The notes under the pieces: generated by a model
What the model saw: the letters and a program-made list of their open reading frames with translations, nothing else
The model's database searches: none
What the model was told of the DNA's origin: nothing
Assembly: GCA_017625815.1 (NCBI GenBank)
Contig: JAGAKD010000106.1
Location: 17,689 to 81,688, forward strand
DNA from: Lachnospiraceae bacterium
GTDB lineage: Bacteria > Bacillota > Clostridia > Lachnospirales > Lachnospiraceae
Direction: 5' to 3'
Length of the DNA stretch: 64,000 bases
In this document: in pieces, positions 32,496-41,600 of the stretch
How positions within the stretch are numbered: position 1 is the first letter of the stretch
How the letters are laid out: every line of letters begins with the position of its first letter
Position numbers and translations under genes: made by a program

Positions 32496-32557
32496 TTTTG
32501 ATAATTAATTCTTTTCAGATAGATTATCAAAACTTTCGACTATCAAAACATATCTGA
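32496..32557 (+). promoter_or_regulatory. Pseudoknot or switch-like RNA leader of the Sak4-like gene
   Basis: TTTTGATAAT (32,496-32,505) pairs with ATTATCAAAA (32,523-32,532). Inside that loop TCAGATA (32,515-32,521) pairs with TATCTGA (32,551-32,557), an H-type pseudoknot. A second TATCAAAA (32,541-32,548) can replace the first partner, so two exclusive states are possible. It ends 22 nt before the next ATG. Regulatory role inferred. Confidence 0.5.
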
Positions 32558-32579
32558 GAAGGTAAATAAAATTATATAT

Positions 32580-33320
32580 ATGATTGAATTACCTACAAAA
32601 AAAGTTGAAGCAAAAGTAAGTAATCCCAGATTTTTAATCTTAGGTGGTAAACCAAAAGCAGGAAAAACCTCATGTGCTGCAGCTCTCGAAAACAATTTAA
32701 TTATTGATTTAGAAGGAGGCTCAGAATACTTGGAATGCTTATCAGTTCAAGCTCGTAATATTAACGATTTAGCAGAAATTGCTAATGCGTTACGAGACAA
32801 AGAAAAAGAACTAGGAAAGCCTGCATATGATTACATTACTATAGATAATGCTACACGATTAGAAGAAATGTGTCTAAGCTATGCAGTTACGTTGTATAAA
32901 AATACTCCTATGGGGAAAGCTTATCAAGGAACTGACGTAAGAACCTTACCAAATGGTTCTGGTTACTTGTATTTACGTATGGCAGTACGCAAAGTAATTG
33001 ACATGTTTAGAGAATTAGCTCCTAATTTCATTCTAATTACCCACGTAAAAGAATCAACCATTAATAAAGATGGTGAAGAAATGTCTTCAATGTCTATTGA
33101 TCTTACTGGAAAATTGAGTGACATAATCTGTGGAGAAGCAGATGCAGTTGGTTATGTCTATCGTAAGAAGAATGAAACTATTATTTCATTCGAAGGCGGA
33201 GATAACACAATTCGTGAAGCAAGAGCACCTCATTTGAGAGGTAAGAAAATAGTAATTACAGAAAGTGACGAAAATAACAATCTTACTTTCCATTGGGATA
33301 AAATCTATTTGCCAAAATAA
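32580..33320 (+). CDS. Sak4/RecA-like ATPase (AAA_24 family)
   Basis: 246 aa. Walker A GGKPKAGKTS, the early Asp/Glu LIIDLEGGSEYL, Walker B YDYITIDNATRLEEMC and the sensor FILITHVKES fit the AAA_24 phage ATPases, of which Sak4 is a single-strand annealing recombinase. It works best with a cognate SSB, and the next gene is SSB-like, as in other phages. Confidence 0.82.
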   Translation: MIELPTKKVEAKVSNPRFLILGGKPKAGKTSCAAALENNLIIDLEGGSEYLECLSVQARNINDLAEIANALRDKEKELGKPAYDYITIDNATRLEEMCLSYAVTLYKNTPMGKAYQGTDVRTLPNGSGYLYLRMAVRKVIDMFRELAPNFILITHVKESTINKDGEEMSSMSIDLTGKLSDIICGEADAVGYVYRKKNETIISFEGGDNTIREARAPHLRGKKIVITESDENNNLTFHWDKIYLPK

Positions 33321-33338
33321 TTAACAAAAATATAAGAT

Positions 33339-33950
33339 ATGTATAGTTCAGAAAGAGCCAATAAAATTGTAACGAAAGACGTAGCGTATTTACCTGCAGG
33401 TATTCACGATAATGTAAAATTGGTTGGAGTTCGATGTGAGAATTCACCAGTTCAAGGTAACATGTTTCTCGAATTTAAATTTGAGCAAGACGGTAAAGTC
33501 ATGACACATACTGAATGGACACCTACACGTGGAAATTTAGATGAAACAGCATTTGCTAAGAAGTGTGATACGCAATTTAAACGTATTGAACAAATCTTAT
33601 TGTGTTATGGTTATACTAAGGAAGATTTGTCCTTTAATGGAGAATCTTTCAAAGAATTGTGTGACTGGACTATCGACCACTTGAATAAAGCTGATTTAAA
33701 CACTTTATTACGAGTAAAAGTAATCTATAATGATAAAGGTTACACTGCATTACCTAAGTATGCAACATTTACATTTATCGAACCTATGTCAATTGTTGAA
33801 GAAGGTAAATCTGTTATCACTAAATTAGGTATTGATTTATTTGAAAAGCCTGTCATAGCTGATACAGAAAAATCTAATCCTAATCCGTTTTCAACGGCAG
33901 GAATGACTCATACAGAAAGTAATAACGACCCAAACGGTCTACCTTTCTAA
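33339..33950 (+). CDS. Single-strand DNA-binding-like protein
   Basis: 203 aa. Beta-rich OB-like body (DNVKLVGVRCENSPVQGNMF, LEFKFEQDGKVMTHTEWTP) and a disordered tail ending NDPNGLPF, like the acidic PF tip of bacterial SSB that recruits partner proteins. It follows the Sak4-like gene, which supports the call. No clear SSB signature, so moderately sure. Confidence 0.6.
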   Translation: MYSSERANKIVTKDVAYLPAGIHDNVKLVGVRCENSPVQGNMFLEFKFEQDGKVMTHTEWTPTRGNLDETAFAKKCDTQFKRIEQILLCYGYTKEDLSFNGESFKELCDWTIDHLNKADLNTLLRVKVIYNDKGYTALPKYATFTFIEPMSIVEEGKSVITKLGIDLFEKPVIADTEKSNPNPFSTAGMTHTESNNDPNGLPF

Positions 33951-34112
33951 GAAATTAGCCCGAAGTACAAGGGATCGTAGACATCTAGGCTTCCCATTAG
34001 AACAGCTTAAAGTAGATCTAGATCGTAAATGCTAGCTCTGACCACCCAGAGGTTATAGTTTAAAGGTGGCGCGATAATGGTTAATGAGGGTTCGATTCCC
34101 TCAATCGCACAA
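33951..34112 (+). ncRNA. Structured leader with a tRNA-like minihelix
   Basis: The 3' part (34,069-34,110) has acceptor-like GCGCGAT/ATCGCAC (one C-A mismatch) and T-arm TGAGGG-TTCGATT-CCCTCA joined by only nine bases, so D and anticodon arms are missing. Upstream, CTCTG/CAGAG (about 34,036-34,051) and AGCC/GGCT form hairpins. It may be a tRNA relic or a T-arm mimic; it lies just before the primase gene. Confidence 0.4.
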
Positions 34113-34133
34113 TTAACAAAAATTTTCAATCAT

Positions 34134-35114
34134 ATGTATGACTCTACAAGAGCAAATAAAACAAAACAAGACTCTATTACTTTAGAGTATATCTTGTCAA
34201 AAGTCACAGAATATGATATTTACGCACGATATATAGGTCAATTTAAGATTGGCTTTATCTATAACAGTCCTTTTAGGAAAGACAAGAATCCTTCATTTGG
34301 TATATTCCATAGTAGGAAATCAGGTAGATTATTATTCAAAGACCATGGGAATGGTGAATGTGGAGATGTTATTAAATTTGTAGGGTTGTATACAGGTCTA
34401 ACAAATTATAATGATATATTACACAGAATAGAATCTGATATGTCTATAACTAATGATACTAAATTAGTATGTCATAAAGAATATGAATCTAAAGATACAG
34501 TAATTGGTGTTGTTAGACAAGATTGGACTGAAGTAGACAAAAAGTATTGGAAACAATTTGGTATTACTACAAAGACTTTAAAGAAATTTGGAGTAAGTAG
34601 TATAAAATATTATCTGTGTAATGGTATAGTAAAAAGCATATATAAAGATGAAAATCCTATGTATGCTTATAAAGTATATGATCATTTTAAGATCTATAAA
34701 CCATATGCAGATAAATATACCAAATGGCGTAACAACTTAACTGAACACGATATACAAGGTTATGAACAATTACCTAAAACAGGTGATCTATTAATCATAA
34801 CAAAGTCATTAAAAGACGTAATGGTACTATATGAAATGGGGTATAATGCAATATCTCCATCATCAGAAAGTACATTTCTACCAGACGACGCTTTAAAGGC
34901 CATTTTAAGCCGTTTTAAGCGAGTTTTAGTTTGTTATGATCGAGACATCGCTGGAGTTAGAAATATGCGTAAAATAAGCCAGAAAACAGGCTTAAAATGC
35001 TTCCTTGTACATCGTAAGTTCCACAGTAAAGATATAAGTGATGCTGTTAAGAATAATGGATTTGAAACTATTAAAAACTGGTTAAATCTAACATTAAAAT
35101 GTCAAAATTTATAA
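34134..35114 (+). CDS. DnaG-type primase
   Basis: 326 aa from ATG 34,134 (MYDSTRANKTKQDSITLEYI); a start further upstream would lie in the tRNA-like element. The N-terminal part (YNSPFRKDKNPSFGIF, GNGECGDVIKFVG) has the layout of the primase zinc domain with most Cys replaced. The TOPRIM part has DLLIITKSLKDVMVLYEMGY and RVLVCYDRDIAGVRNM, with the DxD metal site. It makes RNA primers for the phage fork. Confidence 0.85.
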   Translation: MYDSTRANKTKQDSITLEYILSKVTEYDIYARYIGQFKIGFIYNSPFRKDKNPSFGIFHSRKSGRLLFKDHGNGECGDVIKFVGLYTGLTNYNDILHRIESDMSITNDTKLVCHKEYESKDTVIGVVRQDWTEVDKKYWKQFGITTKTLKKFGVSSIKYYLCNGIVKSIYKDENPMYAYKVYDHFKIYKPYADKYTKWRNNLTEHDIQGYEQLPKTGDLLIITKSLKDVMVLYEMGYNAISPSSESTFLPDDALKAILSRFKRVLVCYDRDIAGVRNMRKISQKTGLKCFLVHRKFHSKDISDAVKNNGFETIKNWLNLTLKCQNL

Positions 35115-35266
35115 TAGAATTACTGGAAAAATTAAGTTGTAAACACAAATGGAAAGAATATGAAAGATGGAATGTAAATACCGATTTAGGGGGTAGATAT
35201 ACTAAAATTCTTTTTATTTGTGAGAAATGTGGTAAAATGAAACAATATAAATCTAATTGTGGATAA
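35099..35266 (+). CDS. Small zinc-ribbon-like protein
   Basis: 55 aa, MSKFIIELLEKLSCKHKWKE, then ILFICEKCGKMKQ. SCKH and CEKC give a possible four-ligand zinc knuckle. Overlaps the end of the primase gene, so probably co-translated with it; could assist the primase, whose own zinc domain lacks Cys. Confidence 0.55.
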   Translation: MSKFIIELLEKLSCKHKWKEYERWNVNTDLGGRYTKILFICEKCGKMKQYKSNCG

Positions 35267-35267
35267 A

Positions 35268-35846
35268 ATGATTTGGTTTACTTCAGATTTACATTTCTTC
35301 CATGACAGAATACTTGAATTCCATCCAAAGCGTAAAGAACTATTTGGAGATACTGTAGAAAAGTCTAAAGAAGCTATGATTCTATGGTGGAATAGACGAG
35401 TAAATAAGAAAGATACTGTATATATATTAGGAGATTTATCATTCGGTGAAGTAGAAGATAAAAGAAAACTATTTCAAAGACTAAATGGTAATAAAGTCTT
35501 AATATTAGGTAATCATGATAAAATACCAGATCATTTAAAATGTTATTTTAATCATATTACTCAGATTAAGAATATAAAGTTTAAGAAATCTGTACATTCT
35601 TTCCTTACTCGAGATATTGAAGTGATTATGTGTCATTTTCCAATGTTAACATGGGAACACAAAGAAAAAGGTTCAGTAATGTTACATGGACATTGTCATG
35701 GAAAAGTAGATAAGATAAATGAAGAATCTAAAGAATTACGAGTAGATGTTGGTATAGATAGTGCGTTTGCAAATTATGATTTAGTTTCTTTGGAAAAGAT
35801 TGACAAACATTTTAGTAAAATAATAAATGACAGTGACAAGTATTGA
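35268..35846 (+). CDS. Metallophosphoesterase 1
   Basis: 192 aa from ATG 35,268; a GTG at 35,259 would add three residues. SDLHFFHD, ILGDLSFGE, ILGNHDK, MCHFPML and LHGHCHG are the calcineurin-type metal-site motifs. Cleaves a phosphoester of unknown substrate (nucleic acid end, nucleotide or signalling molecule). Its partner MPE at 36.3 kb is different in sequence. Common in phage replication clusters. Confidence 0.88.
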   Translation: MIWFTSDLHFFHDRILEFHPKRKELFGDTVEKSKEAMILWWNRRVNKKDTVYILGDLSFGEVEDKRKLFQRLNGNKVLILGNHDKIPDHLKCYFNHITQIKNIKFKKSVHSFLTRDIEVIMCHFPMLTWEHKEKGSVMLHGHCHGKVDKINEESKELRVDVGIDSAFANYDLVSLEKIDKHFSKIINDSDKY

Positions 35847-35982
35847 ATTAGCTCTTTTAGTATTTATATCAAATGTGTTAGCACAAATGGTATGTATTGG
35901 AATAGAAAATGCAGTAGAGTACTATGAGAGTAAAAAGAAAAAAGACAACACAGAACAAGAAAGTACAAAATGCAACTCCTAA
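35827..35982 (+). CDS. Single-pass membrane peptide (51 aa)
   Basis: MTVTSIELALLVFISNVLAQ, one hydrophobic helix, then a Lys/Glu-rich tail. Overlaps genes on both sides by 20 and 59 nt, so its reality rests on the membrane helix and the start codon in an overlap. Confidence 0.4.
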   Translation: MTVTSIELALLVFISNVLAQMVCIGIENAVEYYESKKKKDNTEQESTKCNS

Positions 35983-36340
35983 TGTGTACAATGGAATAAA
36001 ATTCCGTAGCAAACTTGAAACCTACACATATAAAAAGCTGGAACAAGCAAAGATAAATGCAGAGTATGAAATGCATAGATTTGAGCTTATTCCAGCTTTC
36101 ACTTTCTTGGGCAAAAAGATACGTGCTATGACGTATTTGCCAGACTTTGTAGGAGATAGTTTTATAATTGAATGTAAGGGGTTTGGTAATGACGCTTGGC
36201 CCCTAAGAGAAAAATTATTCAAGTATAAATTATTTCTTACTCAGGATAATAGAGAGTTTTATGTAGTACATAATCAAAAGGAAGTTGATAATTGTATTAA
36301 TCGAATTTTAACTAAAAATGACAGTAACAGCAATCAGTGA
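35924..36340 (+). CDS. DUF1064-like PD-(D/E)XK nuclease
   Basis: 138 aa. YNGIKFRSKLETYTYKKLEQ (Glu helix), TYLPDFV and FIIECKGFG give E...PD...ExK of the PD-(D/E)XK fold in the DUF1064 form, often proposed as a phage resolvase or structure-specific nuclease. Fits beside the exonuclease and recombinase genes. Start at 35,924 overlaps the preceding ORF. Confidence 0.78.
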   Translation: MRVKRKKTTQNKKVQNATPNVYNGIKFRSKLETYTYKKLEQAKINAEYEMHRFELIPAFTFLGKKIRAMTYLPDFVGDSFIIECKGFGNDAWPLREKLFKYKLFLTQDNREFYVVHNQKEVDNCINRILTKNDSNSNQ

Positions 36341-37007
36341 TATTCATGGACATTTAATTAAAATAGATCCGTGTGATATTCTATTAATATGTGGTGATGT
36401 ATCTCCATTAGAGATACAAAAAGATTATACACAGATGATTAGTTGGTTATTTAAAGACTTTAGAAAATGGATTGAAGAAATGCCATGTGATAGAGTAATA
36501 ATGACACCAGGTAATCATGACTACTTATTTCAGAAAATCTGTAAAGAATACGGAATTACTGAATTGTTTGGTAAACTATATATACTTGTAGATGCTGAAT
36601 TTAATCATTATGATAGTAATGATGATAAGTGGTACAAAATCTACGGTACACCACAATGTAAACAATTTGGTACTTGGCCCTATATGCCAGGAGATAGTCG
36701 TTTAGACGACTTTTATAGTAAGATTCCAGAAGATGTTGATATTCTAATCTCTCATGATTCACCTCAAATAGGTCAAGTAGGTAATATCTTAGAGGATAAG
36801 AATAGTTTTAATCCATTTGGTAGACCTGCTGGTAATAAGTATTTAACAAGTGCTTGTTATCATAAATTACCTAAGTATGTCTTATCAGGACATATTCATT
36901 CAGGAGATCATGAATTGAAAGAATATTCAGATATGAAATTAGCTAATGTTAGCTTACTTGATGAATCTTATGAAGTTGTTTATAAACCTTTAACCTTTAC
37001 ATTATGA
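36318..37007 (+). CDS. Metallophosphoesterase 2
   Basis: 229 aa. ISDIHGHL, LICGDVSPLE, TPGNHDYLF, LISHDSPQIG and LSGHIHSGDH are the complete MPE metal-site set. The first, second and fourth motifs differ from the other MPE, so this is a separate subfamily, closer to small stand-alone phosphodiesterases. Substrate unknown. Overlaps the DUF1064 gene by 23 nt. Confidence 0.88.
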   Translation: MTVTAISDIHGHLIKIDPCDILLICGDVSPLEIQKDYTQMISWLFKDFRKWIEEMPCDRVIMTPGNHDYLFQKICKEYGITELFGKLYILVDAEFNHYDSNDDKWYKIYGTPQCKQFGTWPYMPGDSRLDDFYSKIPEDVDILISHDSPQIGQVGNILEDKNSFNPFGRPAGNKYLTSACYHKLPKYVLSGHIHSGDHELKEYSDMKLANVSLLDESYEVVYKPLTFTL

Positions 37008-37135
37008 TGACTAACGAAATTAGAGTAATCTTCACCTCTGTTGCATCAGAATTACTCAACAACTGTATTATAGAAGATGGTAGCTTTGATGAAGTTATTA
37101 TAGAAGATGATGTTAACGAAATAATTATAGAGTAA
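37004..37135 (+). CDS. Acidic small protein (43 aa)
   Basis: MMTNEIRVIFTSVASELLNN followed by a run rich in Glu, Asp and Ile. Starts in an ATGA overlap with the MPE gene and ends in a TAATG overlap with the exonuclease gene, which strongly suggests translation. Unknown; such acidic peptides may mimic DNA. Confidence 0.5.
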   Translation: MMTNEIRVIFTSVASELLNNCIIEDGSFDEVIIEDDVNEIIIE

Positions 37136-38118
37136 TGGATATAACTATACCATATTATGAGGATATGACTCGTATCAGCAACTCTAATATAGGATGGTTT
37201 ATCAAAAAGGGTCCAAAGTATCTTAAAGAGATGCTGAATGGAGAACGTGAAGGATTAAAACTCCCACAGTTAGAAAAAGGTAGTATGATACACGAATACG
37301 TACTCCAGCCAAATGAGTTCTGGAAAGATTACATCATACTAGACTTTGAAACGCCTAAAACAAAGCAACAGAAAGACTTTTGTGAGGCTTATGTAAGCTC
37401 ATTAGAGCTCATAGAAGACGAGAAAAAGCTACAGGCTTACAAGAGTTCATACAGTAACTCAAAGTCTTGGCAAATAGCCTTAAAAGAGGCTACAGAACTT
37501 TGTAACAAGTATAAAAGATATATTGAGTATTTAAGACTCAAAGATAACAAGAAAGTAATATCATTTGCTGATCTTAATATGTTAAAGACTATAGAGAAGA
37601 ATCTTAGAGAACATAAGAAAGCAAATGAAATATTATACTCATACCCAGCTGAATTTGAAGTAAACAACGAATTTCATATAAACTGGGAATATCCTAATGC
37701 TTCTACTATGGGTGATTTACCTTGTAAGTCTTTATTAGATAGATTTATGATAGATCATATTAATAAGAAGATTAGATTAGTAGACCTTAAAACTACAGCA
37801 GATGTTTATAACTTTAAACACTCTATTGAAGAGTTTGACTATTGTAGACAGATGGCTTACTATTGGTTAGCTATCCATTGGTATTTTAAGAACGAACTAA
37901 AACTAAATATTGAAGAATATGACTATGAAACCTACATTGTTGCAATTCAAAGCCACGACAGCTATGAAGTTAGAGTATTTGCTATTGACTCTAAAGCAAT
38001 TGAGGAAGAACTTATAACAATTGATCAAGCTATTAGAAAGATAGCTTGGCATAAGAATAATAACTTATGGGAACATACTAAAGAATATTATGAAGGAGAT
38101 GGTTGTGAAATATGCTAA
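37135..38118 (+). CDS. RecE/YqaJ-like PD-(D/E)XK exonuclease
   Basis: 327 aa. GSMIHEYVLQP (His/Glu start), KSLLDRFMIDHINKK and IRLVDLKTTADV (D...DxK) and the helix FDYCRQMAYYWLAIHWY match the phage exonuclease group related to RecE (DUF3799/PDDEXK). It would resect dsDNA ends and feed the Sak4-like ATPase and SSB, making a full recombination system with the DUF1064 nuclease. Confidence 0.85.
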   Translation: MDITIPYYEDMTRISNSNIGWFIKKGPKYLKEMLNGEREGLKLPQLEKGSMIHEYVLQPNEFWKDYIILDFETPKTKQQKDFCEAYVSSLELIEDEKKLQAYKSSYSNSKSWQIALKEATELCNKYKRYIEYLRLKDNKKVISFADLNMLKTIEKNLREHKKANEILYSYPAEFEVNNEFHINWEYPNASTMGDLPCKSLLDRFMIDHINKKIRLVDLKTTADVYNFKHSIEEFDYCRQMAYYWLAIHWYFKNELKLNIEEYDYETYIVAIQSHDSYEVRVFAIDSKAIEEELITIDQAIRKIAWHKNNNLWEHTKEYYEGDGCEIC

Positions 38119-38591
38119 TAGATAAATATACAAAACATAGTATATTTTCACTTCCTTTAATATTCGATGATATTGTAGATAGACATGAATTAAAAGCTAA
38201 TGGATTTGTTAACATGTATGTATATGACTTAAACATTCCATTAGCTTCTAATCATATTTTTTTGGTTTTTAAAAATCTTAGTAACGAATTACTTGAAAAA
38301 TTTGAAAAACATCACAATTATTGGAATGATTATCATTCAGTGATTGGTGGTGTAACTTATCATATTGTTTGTTTTCAGAGAGGATTTTCAATAGGATACA
38401 TTGTTGATAGTACAGAAAAAGGTCTGTATTATGAAACTGATTACCACAGTAAAATGAGAATTATTAAATTCTGGAATTCTCCAACAAACTTAAGTACTTC
38501 TTTACATAGTTATTTATTTAATCCAAATGCAGTACGTATTAAACCAGTAAGTGAAAACATTACTAAAGAAGATAAAATAAAAAAGCCGTAA
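38112..38591 (+). CDS. Hypothetical protein, last gene of the rightward block
   Basis: 159 aa, MLIDKYTKHSIFSLPLIFDD, overlapping the exonuclease gene by 7 nt. Beta-rich centre (YHIVCFQRGFSIGYIVDSTE). Not recognised. Its stop is inside the 5' arm of the bidirectional terminator. Confidence 0.55.
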   Translation: MLIDKYTKHSIFSLPLIFDDIVDRHELKANGFVNMYVYDLNIPLASNHIFLVFKNLSNELLEKFEKHHNYWNDYHSVIGGVTYHIVCFQRGFSIGYIVDSTEKGLYYETDYHSKMRIIKFWNSPTNLSTSLHSYLFNPNAVRIKPVSENITKEDKIKKP

Positions 38592-38617
38592 CTTAATTGC
38601 TACGGCTTTTCTTTTTT
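38581..38617. terminator. Bidirectional Rho-independent terminator
   Basis: AAAAGCCGTA (38,581-38,590) pairs with TACGGCTTTT (38,601-38,610), with TTCTTTTTT following on the plus strand and TTTTTTATTTT on the minus strand. It separates the converging rightward replication block and leftward giant virion block. Confidence 0.93.
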
Positions 38618-41600
38618 AAAATACAGACACTAAGTTATCATAATATTCTAACTTAGATCTTGGGTCTTGCATTTCGTATATACTTCTGAATGGACTAATC
38701 TTAATTAATGATCGTTCAAATCGCGTCTTACCCTTATACGCTCCTTTCTTAATTACTTTATTAGGTTCATCAAAAAGTGTACTAAAAGCTCGACCAAAAT
38801 GTTCTATTATACCCCATGCTGCAGTAGGAGAATTAAACATACTTACTGTTTCAACAGGTAACAAGTTACTACGGCTTTCTACAGCAGTTCTTACAGCAAT
38901 AAGAGCAGTTAAGTTCTTAAACCAATTATCTTTATCATCGTCTGCCATTGCTCTGGCGAAAGATGAAATTATGAAAAGTCCTACTAGAGAAAATGCTATT
39001 TCGCAAGTTACCCTTTTCAAAAGTCTTCTTTCAAATTCATCCAACTCATCATAGTTATGATACATTTCTTTTAATGTATTTATCTTATCTTTATCAAAGT
39101 AATGTCTCCAAAGATAATTAAATGCACCACGATATTGAGCTTCTTGCCAAGTATCTGTAGAATAATCATAATGACGTTTTGTTATGAATTTGGTCTGCAT
39201 ATTAATTAACAAGAAGTTACGATAGATAAATATCAATTTACAGAAAGCATTTGAATTAACAAAACTCTTATCCAAATCAGTAAACTGTGTATCAATTCTA
39301 GTACCCGTTTGTTTAATAGTATTACGTACTATGTTTAGAGTTCTTTCGTCAACGTTCTTAGCATACTCTGGTTTAACTACCCATTTATTACCTTCAACAG
39401 TAAATGCGTCAAATATAGTAGTATTTAATCTATCCCATTCTACTTCAGCTTGTTTCTTATCTTTGTAACGTAACATAAATTTGTTTTTATGTACAAATTT
39501 ACCTGTAGTAGGATCTAATTTATACATAAAAGCAATAGCAACTGCCATTTTACCTTTAGTCATGAAATCAGCAGCTTCATAACCACCCCACCAGAAGTGT
39601 TGATTTAAAGCTCTTAACCATCTACTCTGATTTAACTTACTAAAAGTTTCTTCACTATTTCTAACAGTACCTGTCCATTCTAAGAAACATAATACTTTAT
39701 TAGTATTATTGGCTTTACCTAGACCAGATAATGCGCTAAAGTAAGCAGATTGAACTTCTTTGGATGCTGCAGCTAATGCTTTATTATCATAGTAAATACC
39801 TGATATAGCATCCAATCTTGATTGAATCTTATTAGTAAATAACCCAGTAAGGATGACATTTAAATTGTTACCCATACCATTTAAACGAGTAAATCTAGCA
39901 AGATTACCAATTGCTTTTGCTACACTAAATTGAATACGCTTGTTACCAATAGTTTTATCTACAGTCATATCATTTTCTTCCATACCATAGATAAACTGTT
40001 CAAGCATCTGATTAGCTTTATTGTAAGTATTACTCTTTACTCCAACAACAGTACCACCTCTAGAATCAGTAAATTGTTGCCTACTAAGGAATTCTGTCAT
40101 AATTTCCATCTCTGGAGCAATCTTAGACATTTCATTGTAGTTTGCTGCCATACCATAGTAAGCAATAACAGAACCTACAATATCATTAGTAAGAGCTTCA
40201 GGATTGTCTAATTTACGCATATATCTAGTAGGTACAAGTCTAATTCTTGAACCATCTGGATCTAAAGCTTTATCTACATTATACTGAGTATCATCATCCT
40301 TAATAGTAAAGGTGTCTTTAAATGCATAACCTAAACCTTTCAGTACATTATCTTGACTTAAAATTTGAGTCATAGCACCACCTTCAATCTGTGGTAATAT
40401 GTATTGTCTACTATTATTTAAGAATGGTAAATTCTCATTATTAGCTTCATTAAGAGTACTAACTAGACCATCGTATAACTCCTTTAAATTACCCTTTACT
40501 TTGGAGAAATTAGCAGTATTATCATACAATGAACGCTTAGGTTGTCTTGATTCAGATTTAGTATCATCGAAATTCTTATTATAGAAAGGTGATGTCTTAT
40601 CTATTTCAACCCATGAAGAATTTGGTACAGTATCTATATACTTATCATGCAATTCGTCTTTAGGTACTAACTTTCTCCAGAAAGAAGCAGGTACATAATC
40701 ACCACGATCATTGTAATGACCGTTCTTAGCTTCCCATTCTGCTAACTTACCGTTACGATTTGCTTCATCTCTACTTACAAAGAAGTTAGGATCTACTTGC
40801 CATTTTGCTATTTCAAAGATTCTTGATTTTTGACCTTTAGGACTTAAACGAGCTTCTTCTGCTATCAAGAAATCCAAAGTAGAAATGTATTGTTTTACCT
40901 TACTTGGCATTAACTTCACATTCACTTTGCCATCTATAGTATATAGACGTATCAATTGTTGACGCATTTCTTCATACTTGACTTGATTAGCAGTTTTTAC
41001 TTTACCTGAAGATAATTTAGATAGATCTTCATAGAATCGTTCATTAATCTTATCTAAAGAGTTTCTTTCTAACCAGATTTGATACTTCTCTGGAGATAAG
41101 TTCTTTTTAGCTTCTTTTCTAGCTTTTTCCCAACCTTCTTTATTAGACTTATACTTAAGACTTTCTCTAAGTTTCTTATTATAAGCAGCAAATTCAGCAG
41201 CTATTTCTTTTTCTGTACCTACTTTAGGAGTACCATCTGCATTAAAAGGATTAGATAAGTTACGTTTAGCAGCTTCTAATGAAGTCAATCTATCATAGTC
41301 TTCATCACTCAAATCTTCACGATGATATTTACCATTTTCATCAATTGTTGGGTTTAATATCATACGTATATCATGATCTATTTGAGTCTTCTTAGATATA
41401 GCTTCATTACTTAAGCCTTCTAATAGTTCATAGAATTCTGGAGTAAACTTACGCTCTGTGTGAGTAGCATCCCATTTATTCTTCTCTTTGTTCCATAATT
41501 TCAACTGATCTGAATTAAGGATCGAAGGTATATCGTGAAAGTCAACACCAGCTGGTACGGTAACATTAAGAGTATCTAAATATTTGAGCATGTGAGCAAT

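Noticed and set aside
34077-34133. An earlier ATG for the primase at 34,077
   Set aside because: It would translate through the tRNA-like minihelix; the Met at 34,134 gives a normal start just after it.
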